Part shown: positions 53,573 through 64,000 of the stretch, in pieces
How positions within the stretch are numbered: position 1 is the first letter of the stretch
Layout: each line of letters opens with the position of its first letter
Program-made: the position numbers and the translations under genes
Source of the DNA: Acanthamoeba lenticulata
Taxonomy: Eukaryota > Discosea > Longamoebia > Acanthamoebidae
Direction of reading: 5' to 3'
Assembly (NCBI GenBank): GCA_002179805.1
Contig: NAVB01000233.1
Coordinates: 1-64,000 of the forward strand
DNA: 64,000 bases
Notes under the pieces: model-generated
Database searches by the model: none
What the model was told of the DNA's origin: nothing
Seen by the model: only the letters and a program-made list of their open reading frames with translations

Positions 53573-56500
53573 TTACTCGTCGAGGCGACCATCAAACTCT
53601 ACCGTCTTCTTGGCCAGTCGGTCGTGCTTGGCGGCGTAGAAAAGCTGGAAGACCGACGACGCGGCGGCACCTCGCGGCGACGTCTCGCGCTCGCGCTTGC
53701 GGCCACGCGGCCTGTCGCTGCTTGGCGACGTCGACATCTCCTCCCGGCCCTTCTCGCGCAGCCGCTCGATGTTTTCAAAGCGCTCGAGCTCCTGCCACGC
53801 CGTCGTCGTCCCGCCGCCACCGGCGTCCTCTCGCGGGCCGCCCCCGGCGTCGAGGCCCACGCCGCCTTCCCACTCCTTCACGCCAGCCCCCTCCCGCTCC
53901 GGACGGTCGCGATCCGGCCGGCCGCCGCCCTTGCTCTTGCCGCCTTTGCCGCCGCCGCCTCCGGAGGCGGGGCCGCCCTTGCCTCGCGCCGCGCGGCCCT
54001 TCTGGACATCGGCGCCGGCACTGTTGCTGCCGCTAGGCGTGGCGGCGGGACCCGCACCGCGTCGATGCGGTGCCGCTGCGACCGTCGGCGGCCCGCGTGG
54101 GCCGCCCGCCGTCGCCGCTGTTGTGGGCCGCGGCTGGCCGACGCTCGGGGCTCCGGCTAGAAAAATAGAAAATTAAAGTTAAATGAATAAATAGATAAAT
54201 AAATAAAGCAAATAAATCGGCCAAAGGAATGAATGGAATGTACGGGCGTCGGCCTCGGGTGGCTGGTCGGTGATGGGCCACAGCGACTTCATGGCGGCGA
54301 TGATCTGCTGATGGGCCTCGTTGGCGCTCATCTTCTCAGCATAGGCCACCAGCTCGAGCCACAGCTGTTTGTACGCCTCCTGCTCGCGCGTGTGCGTGTG
54401 TGGTGAGGTTCTTCTTGCGCCGCACACACGCACACGCACACATGGAACGCGCGCGCGCACCTTGCGGTTGGGCTGGGAGCCGGCAAACTGGGGGAACACG
54501 CGGATGTCGTTGGCGTGGGACAGCTGGTACAGCCTCGTCACGCTCTGTGTGCGCCACCGCCGCACACGCACACAAACACGCACGCGTGTGCGTCAGGCCG
54601 TGCGCACACAGTGTTTGACGATCGCAAACTGTGTGCGGTATGGGCATACCTCGATGACGGTCTCGCGCATGTCGTCAGGGAGGGGCTCGCGCTGGAGGAA
54701 GGCGTGCTTGAACGGCCGCAACAGCTGCTTCAGCTCCTTCGACCGCTCGCGCCCAAACATCAGGCTCGCGTTCTGCAGACCAGAACCCATCAGCTCTTCA
54801 CCGACGTCGTCATACCAAGGATTCTTCATCGAGTCGACAGAAAATAGAGCAGCGCGTGCCTTGGTGGTGGGGAAGACGCGGGTGTAGCGCTCCATGGACT
54901 CGGTGCTGACGTAGCGCAGGCCGGGCGCTTCGATGTGCATCAAACGCGGCCGCTCGCGGTGGTGCCGCTCCTCCAGCTCCATCTGGTCCACCTCCTACAC
55001 GCCACGTCATCATTCATTCCAGGCATTCCAGTCCAGCAATGCAAGAAAATGGTAATTACCAGCTTTTTCTTGGCCCGCGTCTTGACGCCGGCTTTGGTCC
55101 CGCCGGCGGCCGCCGACGCCGTGGCGCCCGCGGCCGCGCCGCCGGGCCGCTTCGCCTGGGCGCGCAGCTTGGACAGCCGCAGGTGCGTGTTGGCCTCGAC
55201 CACTTTCCCGAAGCTCTGCCGCACGACACACGCACACGACACGCACGTCAGCCTCAATAGGGTCGACAAGCAGAGCGCGCGGACGCACGCGGAGGCGCAG
55301 GTTGTGGAGGGGCGTGGCGTAGATCCGGTCGACGTTGAACTCGGCGCAGTTGAGGGGCATGTGCAGGCGACGCAGGAACACGTCCCCGTGGTGCGCGTGC
55401 AGCAGGTGGCTCGCCGGGATGGGCGACGACGCCTTCACTGCGCTCGTCAACACCATCACCACCGTCATCAACATCTTCATCAACATCAACATTGACGAAG
55501 ACAACGACGATGACGACGATGAGGAAGAAGACGAGGACGAGGAGGAGGGACGTGCCGGCCTTGACGATCTTGCCCTCCTGGTAGGTGGACTGGTCGGGGG
55601 TGATGAGGGTCACCACCTTGTCCGACAGGATGTGCTTGAGGAGGCACACCGACGGCGATGACCGCAAGTCGAGCGGCGACACGCGCATCACCCGCGCGCA
55701 CCCGTACGAGTCTGCGTGAATACACCGCACACACGCGCGCGTGTCGTGTCGTTCTCGATTGAGATTCCATCCGTGTGTGTGTGTGTGTGTGCGGTGGCGA
55801 CGCGGGAGACGGACCGGCGGTGACGCCCTTGGGGGCGGTCTTCCACTGGACGACGAGCTCGTGGGCCAGCCGCTGCTGGTGCGTCCCCAGCACGTAGTGG
55901 CTCGTCTTGTTCCTGATGACCACATCAACGACGACGACGATGACGACGATTCAGGCGAGGATGAGGATGACGCTCAAGAAGAAGAAGAAGAAGAAGAAGG
56001 CGAGGCGAACCACTCGGCGAGGAGGTCGTCGGGGTGGCGCGGAGCCGAGAAGTAGGAGGCGTAGGGGCTTTGGTTCTCCGTCGGGTGGAGCAGCACCACG
56101 TCGTAGATCGCCCGCGTCGAGTCCGACGACGACTCCTTCATCGGAATTCCAGTCACGCTGTTGTCCACAGAATAAAAGTAAGAATTGATTAAATAAAAAT
56201 GGAAATAAAAGCAAATTAATCCAAATACTTTTTTGAAAATATTAATTGAAAAAAAAAGGAAAAATACGTGCCGGATGGAGGAGAGGTTGAAGTGGCGGAT
56301 GGAGAGGTCCGACAAGACGTCGGGCACCAGCGCGGGGGCCACCTCGTGCGCGTACACCGTCAGGTTGGGCGACACCTGCCACACATTGACGTCAATCGTG
56401 ATGAAGGCGACGACGATGGTGATGATGATGATGATGACGAACCAGGAGGGGCGGGTGGGAAACGCATTCGCTCGTGTCCGACGCGTCGCGCAGCCGCAAA

Positions 56501-57770
56501 AGCACGAGCTCGCAATGCTCGATCGCCCGCAGCCTGGTGAATTTAAATAAAATTAAAGTAAATATATATCTAAAAATGTTGAAAGAAAAAGGCGGGAGAG
56601 GTACCCGGCAGGGAGGGAGTCGCTGTCGTCGCGGGCGGGCGACTGCCGCGCGGATTGCGCGGCAAAGGCGTTGGCCTGGCGGATGAGCGAGTCGACCAGC
56701 TGGGCCATGTCGACCATCTCGTGTTCTTCCTCGTGCTCGTTCTCGTCTTCGTCTTCATCATCCCGCTCGTCGTCCCTGGCGGCCCGCTGGATAAAGCTGT
56801 TTATGACGACAATGACGACGATCACCATCACAACAACAACAACAACACGATCGTCATCACGGTGCTGATGATGGTCGATGAAGAACACGACGACGAGAAC
56901 GACGTGGACCAACCTGTAGAGGCCGTCGGCCTGGGGCTGGTGCTGCAGGACGACCAGCAGCCGCGTGCGGTTCTTGCTCTGTGACTTGCCCGGCTGCGCC
57001 AGCGGCTGCCGTGTGTGCGCGTGTGCGTGTGCGGTGAGACTCACGCGTGTGTGTGCGTGTGTGCGCGTGCGTGTGTGCGTGTGCGCGCGTGCGTGTGTGC
57101 GTGTGCGGTGGTGTGTATGCGGCAAACCTCGGTCAGCGCGCTCACGGCCTGCTCGAGCGCGTCGGACAGCTGCCCGCGCACGGCCTCGCCGCCCCCCGTG
57201 GCGGCCGCCGCGAACCCGTCCATGATCTGGTGCCGCAGCACAATAGTGAGTCGTGGGTCGTGCACGAGCGCCTCGAGAGGAAGGGCCAACGGACCTGCTT
57301 CATGCTCTGCTGCTCGGCCGTCCACGAGTTGAAGCGCCGCAGCTCGTTGTCGCCGGCCGTAAGCACAGAGACCTGCGCGTAGGAGAGGACGTGATGATGA
57401 GGAAGAGAAAAGGAGGAGCATGAAGAAGGGGATGGAGAACAAGGGAGGCGCGGCGTACCAGGGCGTCCTCGGGGAAGATGTCGTACATGATGCGGCAGTA
57501 CTCAGAGATGCCCTCCACGCACAAGGTCTGCACGCTGCGGTTGGCAGTGAAGGAGCCCTCCTTCTTCCCCTTGAGTGCTGCATGATTTCCATTGAAGAAT
57601 GAATGTAGTGGTTCGGGTTGTGGGCAAGTCTGTTCAACATTCAATTTGATTTGAGGATTTGGTGGTTTGCTGGTACCAAAGGAGAGCTCTGCAATCTCTT
57701 CGGCGCCCTGGAATCTGTTGGTGTCCAGCAAAATCATCGTCCGCTCGAAGGGCAACCGGCCCTCCGCCAT
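53573..57770 (-). CDS. INTS13: Integrator complex subunit 13 (Asunder)
   Basis: Long multi-exon gene matching Asunder along its length: TMILLDTNRFQ near the start, GISEYCRIMYDIFPED, LRRFNSWTAEQQSMKQ, RTRLLVVLQH, AIEHCELVLLRLRD, VTGIPMKESSSDSTRAIYDV and VLLHPTENQSPYASYF, LVVQWKT, MRVSPLDLRSSPSVCLLKHI, HHGDVFLRRLHM, RPRLMHIEAPGLRYVSTESM, EPLPDDMRETVIEVC and, at the end, VFQLFYAAKHDRLAKKTVEF. Animal Asunder has SMEYCRIMYDIFP, LNSWTQEDQ, NIPMKEE..YDVELLHH and a similar last helix. INTS13 joins the Integrator module that binds INTS10/14/15 and acts in RNA 3' processing and mitosis. The Gly/Arg-rich linker before the last block (GGGGGKGGKSKGGGRPDRDR) is expanded. Introns include several CA/TG repeats. 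Confidence 0.85.
55705..55812 (-). repeat. Hairpin-forming CA/TG intron in INTS13
   Basis: caccgcacacac at 55723-55734 and gtgtgtgcggtg at 55785-55796 are perfect reverse complements, a 12-bp stem around a mixed loop, inside the intron between the exons reading KTAPKGVTA and DSYGCARV. The left side continues with CG alternation and the right with a TG run. Similar introns are at 54384-54460 and 54548-54597. Confidence 0.8.
57010..57122 (-). repeat. TG/CG alternating intron in INTS13
   Basis: A tract of about 110 bases of almost uninterrupted TG and CG steps on the plus strand (CA and CG on the transcript) in the intron after AVSALTEV. It is the longest alternating purine-pyrimidine tract in the window. 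Confidence 0.8.
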
Positions 57771-57854
57771 CTGATCTTGTGCTGAAAAATAAAAAAGAAT
57801 ATGAGATAAAAGGTTGTAAATTCAATTTAAAAAAACAATATTTTATTGTCCTCT

Positions 57855-60800
57855 CTACTGGAAGTTAGTGAGGAGGTGGCGCCACTCGTCCAGGAGCTCG
57901 GCCGGGCGCTTGGCGCCATGGACGGTGCCGTCCCGCGTGCGCACGCTCACCGTGCCGTCGGCCCGCTCGCGCTCGCCAACGACGAGGATGTAGTTGTACT
58001 GCCGCTCCTGTGCCTCCTTGATCCGCTTGGGCAGCGTCAGCTTCGTCCGCCCGTCGAGGTCAACCGTGAACTCGTTGAACTTGTCCTCCCTGTCGTCGTT
58101 ACCATCATCACCATCGTTGTCGTTGTTGTTGACGTCAACAACACAAGCAACGAACTATCATGACCATCAACAACAACAACATGAACAAGATGACGCACGT
58201 TTGGCGCTGGAGCTGCGCGTGGAGGTCGCGGGCGTAGGCCTGGTGGTCGTCGGTGACCGGCAGGATGACGCTCTGGCGCGGAGAAAGCCAGAAGGGCCAC
58301 CGCCCGGCCGTGTGCTCGAGCAGGATGGCCATCATTCTGCCGTGCGTTCGTGCGTGCGCGCGCGTTTGAGAGTCTGACGTCACAAGGCGGCGGCAAAGGA
58401 GGCAGCGTGCCTCTCGACGGAGCCCAGGATGGCGCGGTGGATCATGACGGGCGTGTGGTAGGCGTCGTCGAGGCCCTGGTACTTGAGCCCGAACCGCAGC
58501 GGCAGCTGGAAGTCGAGCTGGATCGTCGCGCACTGTGTGATGACGGGTCGTGACGTCAGCATTCCTCCTGGCTCATGAGGGCGAGGACGAGGACGAGGAC
58601 GAGGGGCTCAAACCTGGTGCTTGCGCTTGAGGGCGTCGGTCACTTCGATGTCGATCTTGGGCCCGTAGAAGGCGCCATCGCCCTCGTTGACGGTCCACGA
58701 GTGGCCGAACCGCGCCAGCGACTGCTTCAAGGCCGCCTCCGCCTAAACACAAACAAATAATCAAAAGATTTATTTATTTATTTATTTTAAGAAATTTATA
58801 TATAACAATCAAAAGAAAAGAAAATAAATGATAATTGAGGCGTTACCTTGTCCCACAGGGCGAGCTCGCCCAGGAACTTGTCGGGCCGAGTCGAGAGCTG
58901 CACCGAAAACTCGAAGCCGAAGATGGAGTAGACCTTGCGCAGGAAGTCGAGGCAGCCACCGATCTCAGCCTCGATCTGGTCCTCGGCGCAAAAGATGTGC
59001 GCGTCGTCCTGCTGGAAGCGGCGCACGCGCGTGAGGCCTGTCGTGTCGATCACACACACAACACAAACCACGAACGTGAGCACTCGAGCACGACACAAGG
59101 CAAGGCAAGTGGCCACGAACGTGGCGCACACGCGGGCCAGCGTTGGTACCGGTGAGGGCGCCCGAGAGCTCGTTGCGGTGGAGGACGCCAAAGTCGGCGA
59201 GGCGGAGAGGCAGGTCGCGGTAGGAGTAGTGCCCGCCGGAGAAGATGAGGCAGTGCGCCGGGCAGTTCATCGGCTTGAGGCCCATCACCTCGGCCTCGGT
59301 GGCCGCGGCGGCGGGTCCGCAGCAGTGGCCGTGGTCATGGCTGTGGCCGGCGGCGGCGGTGGCGGCGTGAGAGGCGGCGGTGACCGCAAACATGTCGTCC
59401 TTGTAGTTCTGCCAGTGGCCCGAGGTCTCCCACAAGTCCTTGTTGAAGACGAGCGGCGTGATGACCTCCTGGTAGCCCCGGACGCGGTACTCTTCTCGCA
59501 TGAAGTTGACCAGCCTGCATTGTTTACATTTTTGTGAGTAAATAGAATAAAAAAACAATAAAAAAGATAAGAAAAAGGATGCACGTAGAGGAGTATGCAC
59601 TTGTGGTAGATCTTGGCGCCAGGCGGGAGGAAGAAGGCGTTGCCGGGGCTCCACGGATGGAACATGAAGAGGCCTTGCTTCTTGCCAATCACGCGATGGT
59701 CCCGCTTCGCCGCCTCTTCCTGGTCATTCCCTCCCCATTTGAGTATTGTGTAGAATAAATAAAAAACATAAAAATCATTTTTATTATTTATATTTTAAAA
59801 CATAAAATGGGGGCTTTAAAGGTGAGAAAGGATGCACCTGAAGATGGAGCCATTCCTTGAGAAGCTCTTTCTTGGGGAAGGCGATGCCGTAGACGCGCTG
59901 GAGCAGCGGCCGCGTCGAGTCGCCCTTCCAGTAGGCGCCCGAGACCTTCACCAGCTTGAAGCCCTTGACCAGGCCCTGGCATCATCATATTCATCATCAT
60001 CATCACCACCATGAAAGCACGATGACGTGGCATCGCGTCAGCACGTCGGGCTAGCAGAGGAGAAGAGGCGGTGGTGGGCCACGGCACACCGTATGGGGCA
60101 GGTGAGGCCCGCGGCAGAGGTCGATGAAGTCGCCGCACTTGTAGAGGGTCAGCTCCTCGCCCGGCGGGATGGCCTCGATGATCTCCCTGTCAACGACGTC
60201 GTCAGCTTCATGATCGTGGTAGCAGCTCACAGCTCGCACGTACCGCTTGAACGGGTTGTAGGCAAACAGGCGGAGGGCAAACTCGCGCGAGACGGTCATC
60301 CGCTCGAAGCGCTTGGCCGCCTTGGCCAGCGCCTCCACCCGGCGCTCGAGCCGGGCAAAGTCCTCTGTGGAGGCCGCGGCGCCCGAGGCGGCCTCGGGCC
60401 GCCGCAGGAAGAACTCGTAGAAGAAGCCGCCTTGTGCGCGTTTGTGCGCCCATGAGAACAGCGTCAGCGTGGCGGCCTGATGTGACGACAGCAACGACGT
60501 CGAGCTCGGGAAGGAGGCCTGTACCTGTGCCGCCCTTCTCGTCAGAGAGCGCAGGGCCGTCGCACAGCTGCACGTTGGTCGCCTCTTCGGCCGAGACCTC
60601 GCCTTGATAATATTCCTGAAATTGCAAAAGAAATAAAGTTTCGTGTATCAATATCCAACAATTATTCGAACTTGAAAATAAACAATAAATATAATAATAA
60701 ATAGGAAAAAAAATTGAACCTGTTCGATGGCGAGGCCAAGGAGGTGCGAAGACGAGTGCCAAAACACAGCGGCACCCTCGGGCGAGTTGAACTGGCGCCA

Positions 60801-61660
60801 GATGGCGATGACGACGATGATGAAGGAGGTGAGGCAACGTCCACACAACAGGTGACACACCACACACACACACACAGTACACCACGACCACGATCAAACA
60901 CCAAACCTTGAGGAGTTCGAGGCTGCAGTCCCGCTCGAGCGGGCGCGATGCGTCCCACAGCTCGCCGTCGACGCGCGCCACGACGACCTCGCGCGCCAGT
61001 CCCTCGGAGATGCCTGCCATGCGTCAAAGCCCAGCGTCGGCACAAGCGCGAACACGCACGTGCGTGGAGATTGAGACAAACGCACCAGAGGCGACCTGGA
61101 GCGGCGTCGCCGTCGCGGGCGACGTGATGACACGACCGTCGGGCAGGGTGATGTTGATCGTGCGCCCCTCGCTGGCATTGGCGGCGGCCGCCTGCTGCCG
61201 CTCCCATTCCTCGCGCCACAGCTGCAGACGTCGCTGCACGAACGGCGGCAGAGGCGATGATGATGATGATGGTGAGGACGAAGAAGACGGCTCCTGGGCC
61301 TCGGCGGCTGCAATACAAGGATTCTTCTTGTGAGTCGTTGCGCCAAAGTGGGTGTTTGTAGTGGTCTGTACCCGAGCTACAGCGCACGGCCGACTGGGTC
61401 AAGGAGCGCATGAAGAAGGAGGAGGTGGCGCCTTGCGCTTGGCTGGGCAACGCCGCGGTTCTTGACAGATGCGTCGCCGTCCTTCGAGTTGGCATTGGCC
61501 GACCGACGGAGAAGGCGGACCGCAAGGAAGGGAATCGGATTTTGTCCGACGCGCCTGCCAATGTGCTTGCTTGCTGCCTGAACCGTCCGGCAGCGGCCCC
61601 TCCGCTGTGACGGCCCAGCGTCGGACAAGTCGAAGCGCAACCCACCGCAACCCTTCTCAT
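57855..61660 (-). CDS. TARS1: Threonyl-tRNA synthetase
   Basis: Class II synthetase charging tRNA-Thr. Domain order: a basic N-terminal extension ([20 protein letters not shown]); TGS domain ([37 protein letters not shown]); editing domain with [13 protein letters not shown] (HxxxH) and [19 protein letters not shown]; and the catalytic core with [56 protein letters not shown] (zinc Cys), [35 protein letters not shown] (motif 2), [20 protein letters not shown] and [17 protein letters not shown] (motif 3). The anticodon domain has [20 protein letters not shown] and [12 protein letters not shown] His/Cys-rich insert (HSHDHGHCC) lies after DDMFAVTAA. At least 13 introns. The extension, rich in Arg and Ser with almost no acidic residues, looks like a mitochondrial presequence. 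Confidence 0.93.
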
Positions 61661-61926
61661 CCTTCCAACTCTTTATTTTTATCTTTCTTTTCTTTGTTTT
61701 TTAAATAACATGTTAAAAAAATATCCAGGAAACCACAACGGAAATCTTTGGCGGAGAAAAATCTTTTTCGCTGAAGCTAGTGTTTTTGTTTAAGTTAAAA
61801 ATTAAGTTTATGCGCATTGGGCGCAAGTATAAAAACCCGGGCCTACAGCAAGCCATAGCTTCCCCAGCTCACGTCCCACCAGCCAGCCAAGTCACACAGT
61901 ACCAAACGCCAGAAATTTGGACATAA
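61661..61926. promoter_or_regulatory. Divergent promoter, ThrRS / vWA gene, with TATA box
   Basis: The 266-base gap between two divergent ATGs includes tataaaaa at 61828-61835, flanked by GC-rich sequence (gcgcaag before, cccggg after), about 92 bases before the vWA start codon. The position and sequence fit a TATA box for the vWA gene. The AT-rich left half is nearer the ThrRS start. Confidence 0.6.
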
Positions 61927-63738
61927 ATGCAGCAGCAAAGTAGTATTTGTGGTAGTAGTAGTACGGCCGCGGAGAGCGACCTGGAGCTGAATGTAGTTTG
62001 CACGCCCGAAGTGGCGAGTGTGGGGGCGGGAGAGAGGCGGTCGTCGTTCTACGTGATGGCGTCCATCAACGCGCCCGACTACCACCCGTCCAAGCGCGCG
62101 CCGGTGGACATGATCTGCGTGATCGACCGCAGCGGCTCCATGGCGGGCGAGCGGCTCGCGATGGCCATACGCACGGTCGAGTTTGTCGTCGCCAACCTGC
62201 GGGCGGACGATCGTCTCGGGATCGTCACCTACGACGATCAAGTCTCGTACCACTTCAGCCTGCGCCAGATGACGCCCAACGGCAAAAAAGCAGCCCAGCG
62301 GGCCGTCCGGGCCATTAGGGCTGGCGGGTCGACCAACCTGTGCGGCGGTCTGGTCGAGGCCGTTTACCGCATGAGCAGCCGAGGCTCAGAAAGAGGGGAG
62401 AAGAACGAAGTGGCGTCTGTGCTGTTGTTCACGGACGGGCAGGCCAACGTGGGCTACACGTCTGGGCCCGCTATCCTCCGCGCCACGGTCAACCCCGACT
62501 TTGCTCGCGCCGCCAACACCACGCAGCTGTACGGTAGGCCTGTTCGTCTCGGCTACGGCGCCAACTTCACCACGCCTCCTGTGCTCCACCACCCACTTTT
62601 TCAACCACAACAATTGCAGCAGCTTCAACAAGTACAACATCAGCAACAGCAGCAGCTATTGCATCAACAACAACAACTTCAGCAATGGCAGCAACCAATG
62701 CAGCAGCAGCAACAACAACAGCAGTCCAGGCAGCAGAGCGCCATCGCCGTGAGCCTCCTGCCGTCGGTGGCGCAGGCGCCCAATCCGGACGACTTCCTCG
62801 GCTCGTCTGGTGCGTCGTCGGCCACCAACGACCTGAAGAAGAAGCCTGTGGAGACCGCCAGTGAGGACCTCCAGCTGCCGTGCACGATCAACACGTTTGG
62901 CTTCGGGGCGGACCACGACGCCGCGCTGCTCAAGATGATCGCCGAGTACGGCCAAGGCATGTACTACTACATCGACTCGACCAAGGCCATTTCCGAGGCC
63001 TACGCCGATTGCCTGGGCGGCCTGCTGAGCGTCGTGGGCCAGGACATCCGTGTCGCCTTTGAGGTGCCCCGCGCCAGCGCCGAGGCTGGCGTGCGCATCA
63101 ACCGCGTCTTCTCCAAGTTCAAGCTGACCGAGCGCAAGCCCGGCCTGGCCTACGAGCTCGCCCTGGGCGACATCCAGAGCGAGGAGCAGCGTGACTTGTT
63201 GATCGACGTCACCCTGCCGGCCGTCGCCGCGGGTGGCCAGTCGCAGCAAGAAGAAGAGGTGGTCAAGGTCACCGTCAACTACACCAAGGTCATCACGGGC
63301 CAGCGGCAGGCCCAGACCGAGCGCGTCGCGGTCGTCGCACGGCCAGCCGAGGCCGCGGGCGAGACGAGGCACCACAATGTGGACCGCCAGCTGAACCGTT
63401 TGCTGGCCGCCGAGGCCATGGAGGCCTCCAACGACGCCGCCGCCGCGGGCGACATGCAGCGCGCCCGCGACGTCCTCCGCCACGCCGGGCAGCGCATCGC
63501 TGAGTCCGTGTCCCACAGCGACGCGTTCTGCTGTGGCCTCGTGACCGACCTCAGGCGCTGCGAGGCGGCCCTCGCGTCGCGTACCGCATGGATGGCCGGC
63601 GGGCAGCAGATGCTGGCCAACCAGATGCAGGCCCACCACGTTCAGCGCAGCAACAACGTCGGCTGGGCGGGTCAGCAGGCCTACCAGAGCCAGCCCCGAA
63701 TGCAGATGCAGCAAGCCTTCCAACCGCACAAGCCCTGA
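61927..63738 (+). CDS. Intronless von Willebrand factor A domain protein with polyQ insert
   Basis: 603 residues. A short leader is followed by LELNVVCTPEVASVGAGERR, then the vWA domain: VDMICVIDRSGSMAGERLAM (MIDAS DxSxS), LGIVTYDDQV, AGGSTNLCGGLVEAVYRM (the MIDAS Thr) and SVLLFTDGQANVGYTS (TDG). A Gln-rich insert of about 50 residues (62590-62745) and a Ser/Ala linker interrupt the domain, which resumes at CTINTFGFGADHDAALLKMI and YIDSTKAISEAYADCLGGLL. The C-terminal half (VGQDIRVAFEVPRASAEAGV, KPGLAYELALGDIQSEEQRD) is a beta-rich part like that of plant and bacterial vWA proteins with a Vwaint-type region. It should bind a metal-dependent ligand; the biological role is unknown. No signal peptide. 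Confidence 0.85.
   Translation: MQQQSSICGSSSTAAESDLELNVVCTPEVASVGAGERRSSFYVMASINAPDYHPSKRAPVDMICVIDRSGSMAGERLAMAIRTVEFVVANLRADDRLGIVTYDDQVSYHFSLRQMTPNGKKAAQRAVRAIRAGGSTNLCGGLVEAVYRMSSRGSERGEKNEVASVLLFTDGQANVGYTSGPAILRATVNPDFARAANTTQLYGRPVRLGYGANFTTPPVLHHPLFQPQQLQQLQQVQHQQQQQLLHQQQQLQQWQQPMQQQQQQQQSRQQSAIAVSLLPSVAQAPNPDDFLGSSGASSATNDLKKKPVETASEDLQLPCTINTFGFGADHDAALLKMIAEYGQGMYYYIDSTKAISEAYADCLGGLLSVVGQDIRVAFEVPRASAEAGVRINRVFSKFKLTERKPGLAYELALGDIQSEEQRDLLIDVTLPAVAAGGQSQQEEEVVKVTVNYTKVITGQRQAQTERVAVVARPAEAAGETRHHNVDRQLNRLLAAEAMEASNDAAAAGDMQRARDVLRHAGQRIAESVSHSDAFCCGLVTDLRRCEAALASRTAWMAGGQQMLANQMQAHHVQRSNNVGWAGQQAYQSQPRMQMQQAFQPHKP
62590..62745 (+). repeat. CAA/CAG (polyglutamine) tract inside a vWA domain
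   Basis: About 50 codons dominated by CAA and CAG encode runs of up to eight Gln, between the TDG strand and the GFG strand of the vWA fold. The mix of CAA and CAG argues for a selected protein-level repeat rather than a fresh DNA expansion. Confidence 0.85.
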
Positions 63739-64000
63739 GCCTTCTCTTTCCTGTCAAAAAGAAATTGGTTTTTTAAAAAGATATCAGTTGCTTTGTCTTC
63801 AAAAGAAGCTTCCGGCCTGCCGGTTCACTCATTTGTTCTGTTGTTATTTCCGGACTGTGCCAACATTTGGGTGAAGAACCCCACAATAAGGGCGTGACGG
63901 AGACAGACGGGGAAAGAGAAGAGAGAAGAGAGAAGAGAAAGAGACGTAGAGAGGTCCTCAGTTTTTTGACTCCACATGAGTGGCTATGAGCTGCGGCAGA
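63739..64000. other. Right edge, downstream of vWA gene
   Basis: 262 bases with a short gagaag repeat near 63920. It holds the vWA 3' end. No gene can be supported. Confidence 0.45.

Noticed and set aside
62656..63729. 357-codon minus-strand open frame
   Set aside because: It is a shadow of the vWA gene, with a composition bias typical of antisense GC-rich coding DNA.
1..64000. Bacterial-type systems: CRISPR arrays, insertion sequences, operons, prophage or giant-virus insertions
   Set aside because: There are no regularly spaced repeats, no transposase or capsid-type motifs and no co-directional intronless gene runs. Genes are spliced and typically eukaryotic.

Overview
The window is nuclear DNA of a free-living amoebozoan, most likely Acanthamoeba or a close relative. 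The evidence is GC-rich exons broken by many short introns (about 35-130 nt, GT..AG, mostly AT- or pyrimidine-rich), both strands packed with genes only a few hundred bases apart, and a gene mix typical of Acanthamoeba: hybrid histidine kinases, RCC1-BTB, F-box and E2-like proteins, RasGEF, vWA, and secreted proteins of unknown function. Nothing looks prokaryotic: there are no operons, no CRISPR arrays and no insertion sequences. I found no convincing tRNA or rRNA gene. The species is inferred from gene content, not from a database match.

Layout. 0-9.7 kb: F-box/SPRY protein; secreted dirigent-like barrel protein; small secreted Cys-rich protein; EEF1AKMT2-like methyltransferase; secreted protein 'copy A' with a CGATGHPIP motif; transcription elongation factor IWS1. 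10-17 kb: RCC1/double-BTB protein; inverted secreted paralogue 'copy B'; an unassigned beta-rich protein. 17-26.7 kb: two hybrid histidine kinases (HK1 minus, HK2 plus) around the Fe-S assembly reductase NDOR1/Tah18. 27-31.6 kb: intronless MFS transporter, RBR-type E3 ligase, and an unresolved multi-exon minus-strand locus. 31.7-46.5 kb: a complete plant/fungal-type nitrate reductase, an E2-like/F-box fusion lacking the E2 catalytic Cys, a secreted lipase-like protein, a third hybrid kinase (HK3) and an HPP-family membrane protein. 46.9-64 kb: RasGEF, an intronless low-complexity protein, an SH3 protein, Integrator subunit Asunder/INTS13, threonyl-tRNA synthetase and an intronless vWA protein.

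How the genes connect. Nitrate reductase and the HPP protein (a family that includes plant chloroplast nitrite transporters) suggest nitrate assimilation. The three kinases share a membrane sensor region and one intron inside the phosphorylation motif, so they come from local duplications. The F-box, RBR and E2-like genes point to ubiquitin signalling. IWS1 and INTS13 both act on RNA polymerase II transcription. NDOR1 serves cytosolic Fe-S assembly.

Limits. Gene spans run from proposed start to stop and include introns. Splice sites were read by eye, and the least certain ones are marked in the entries.
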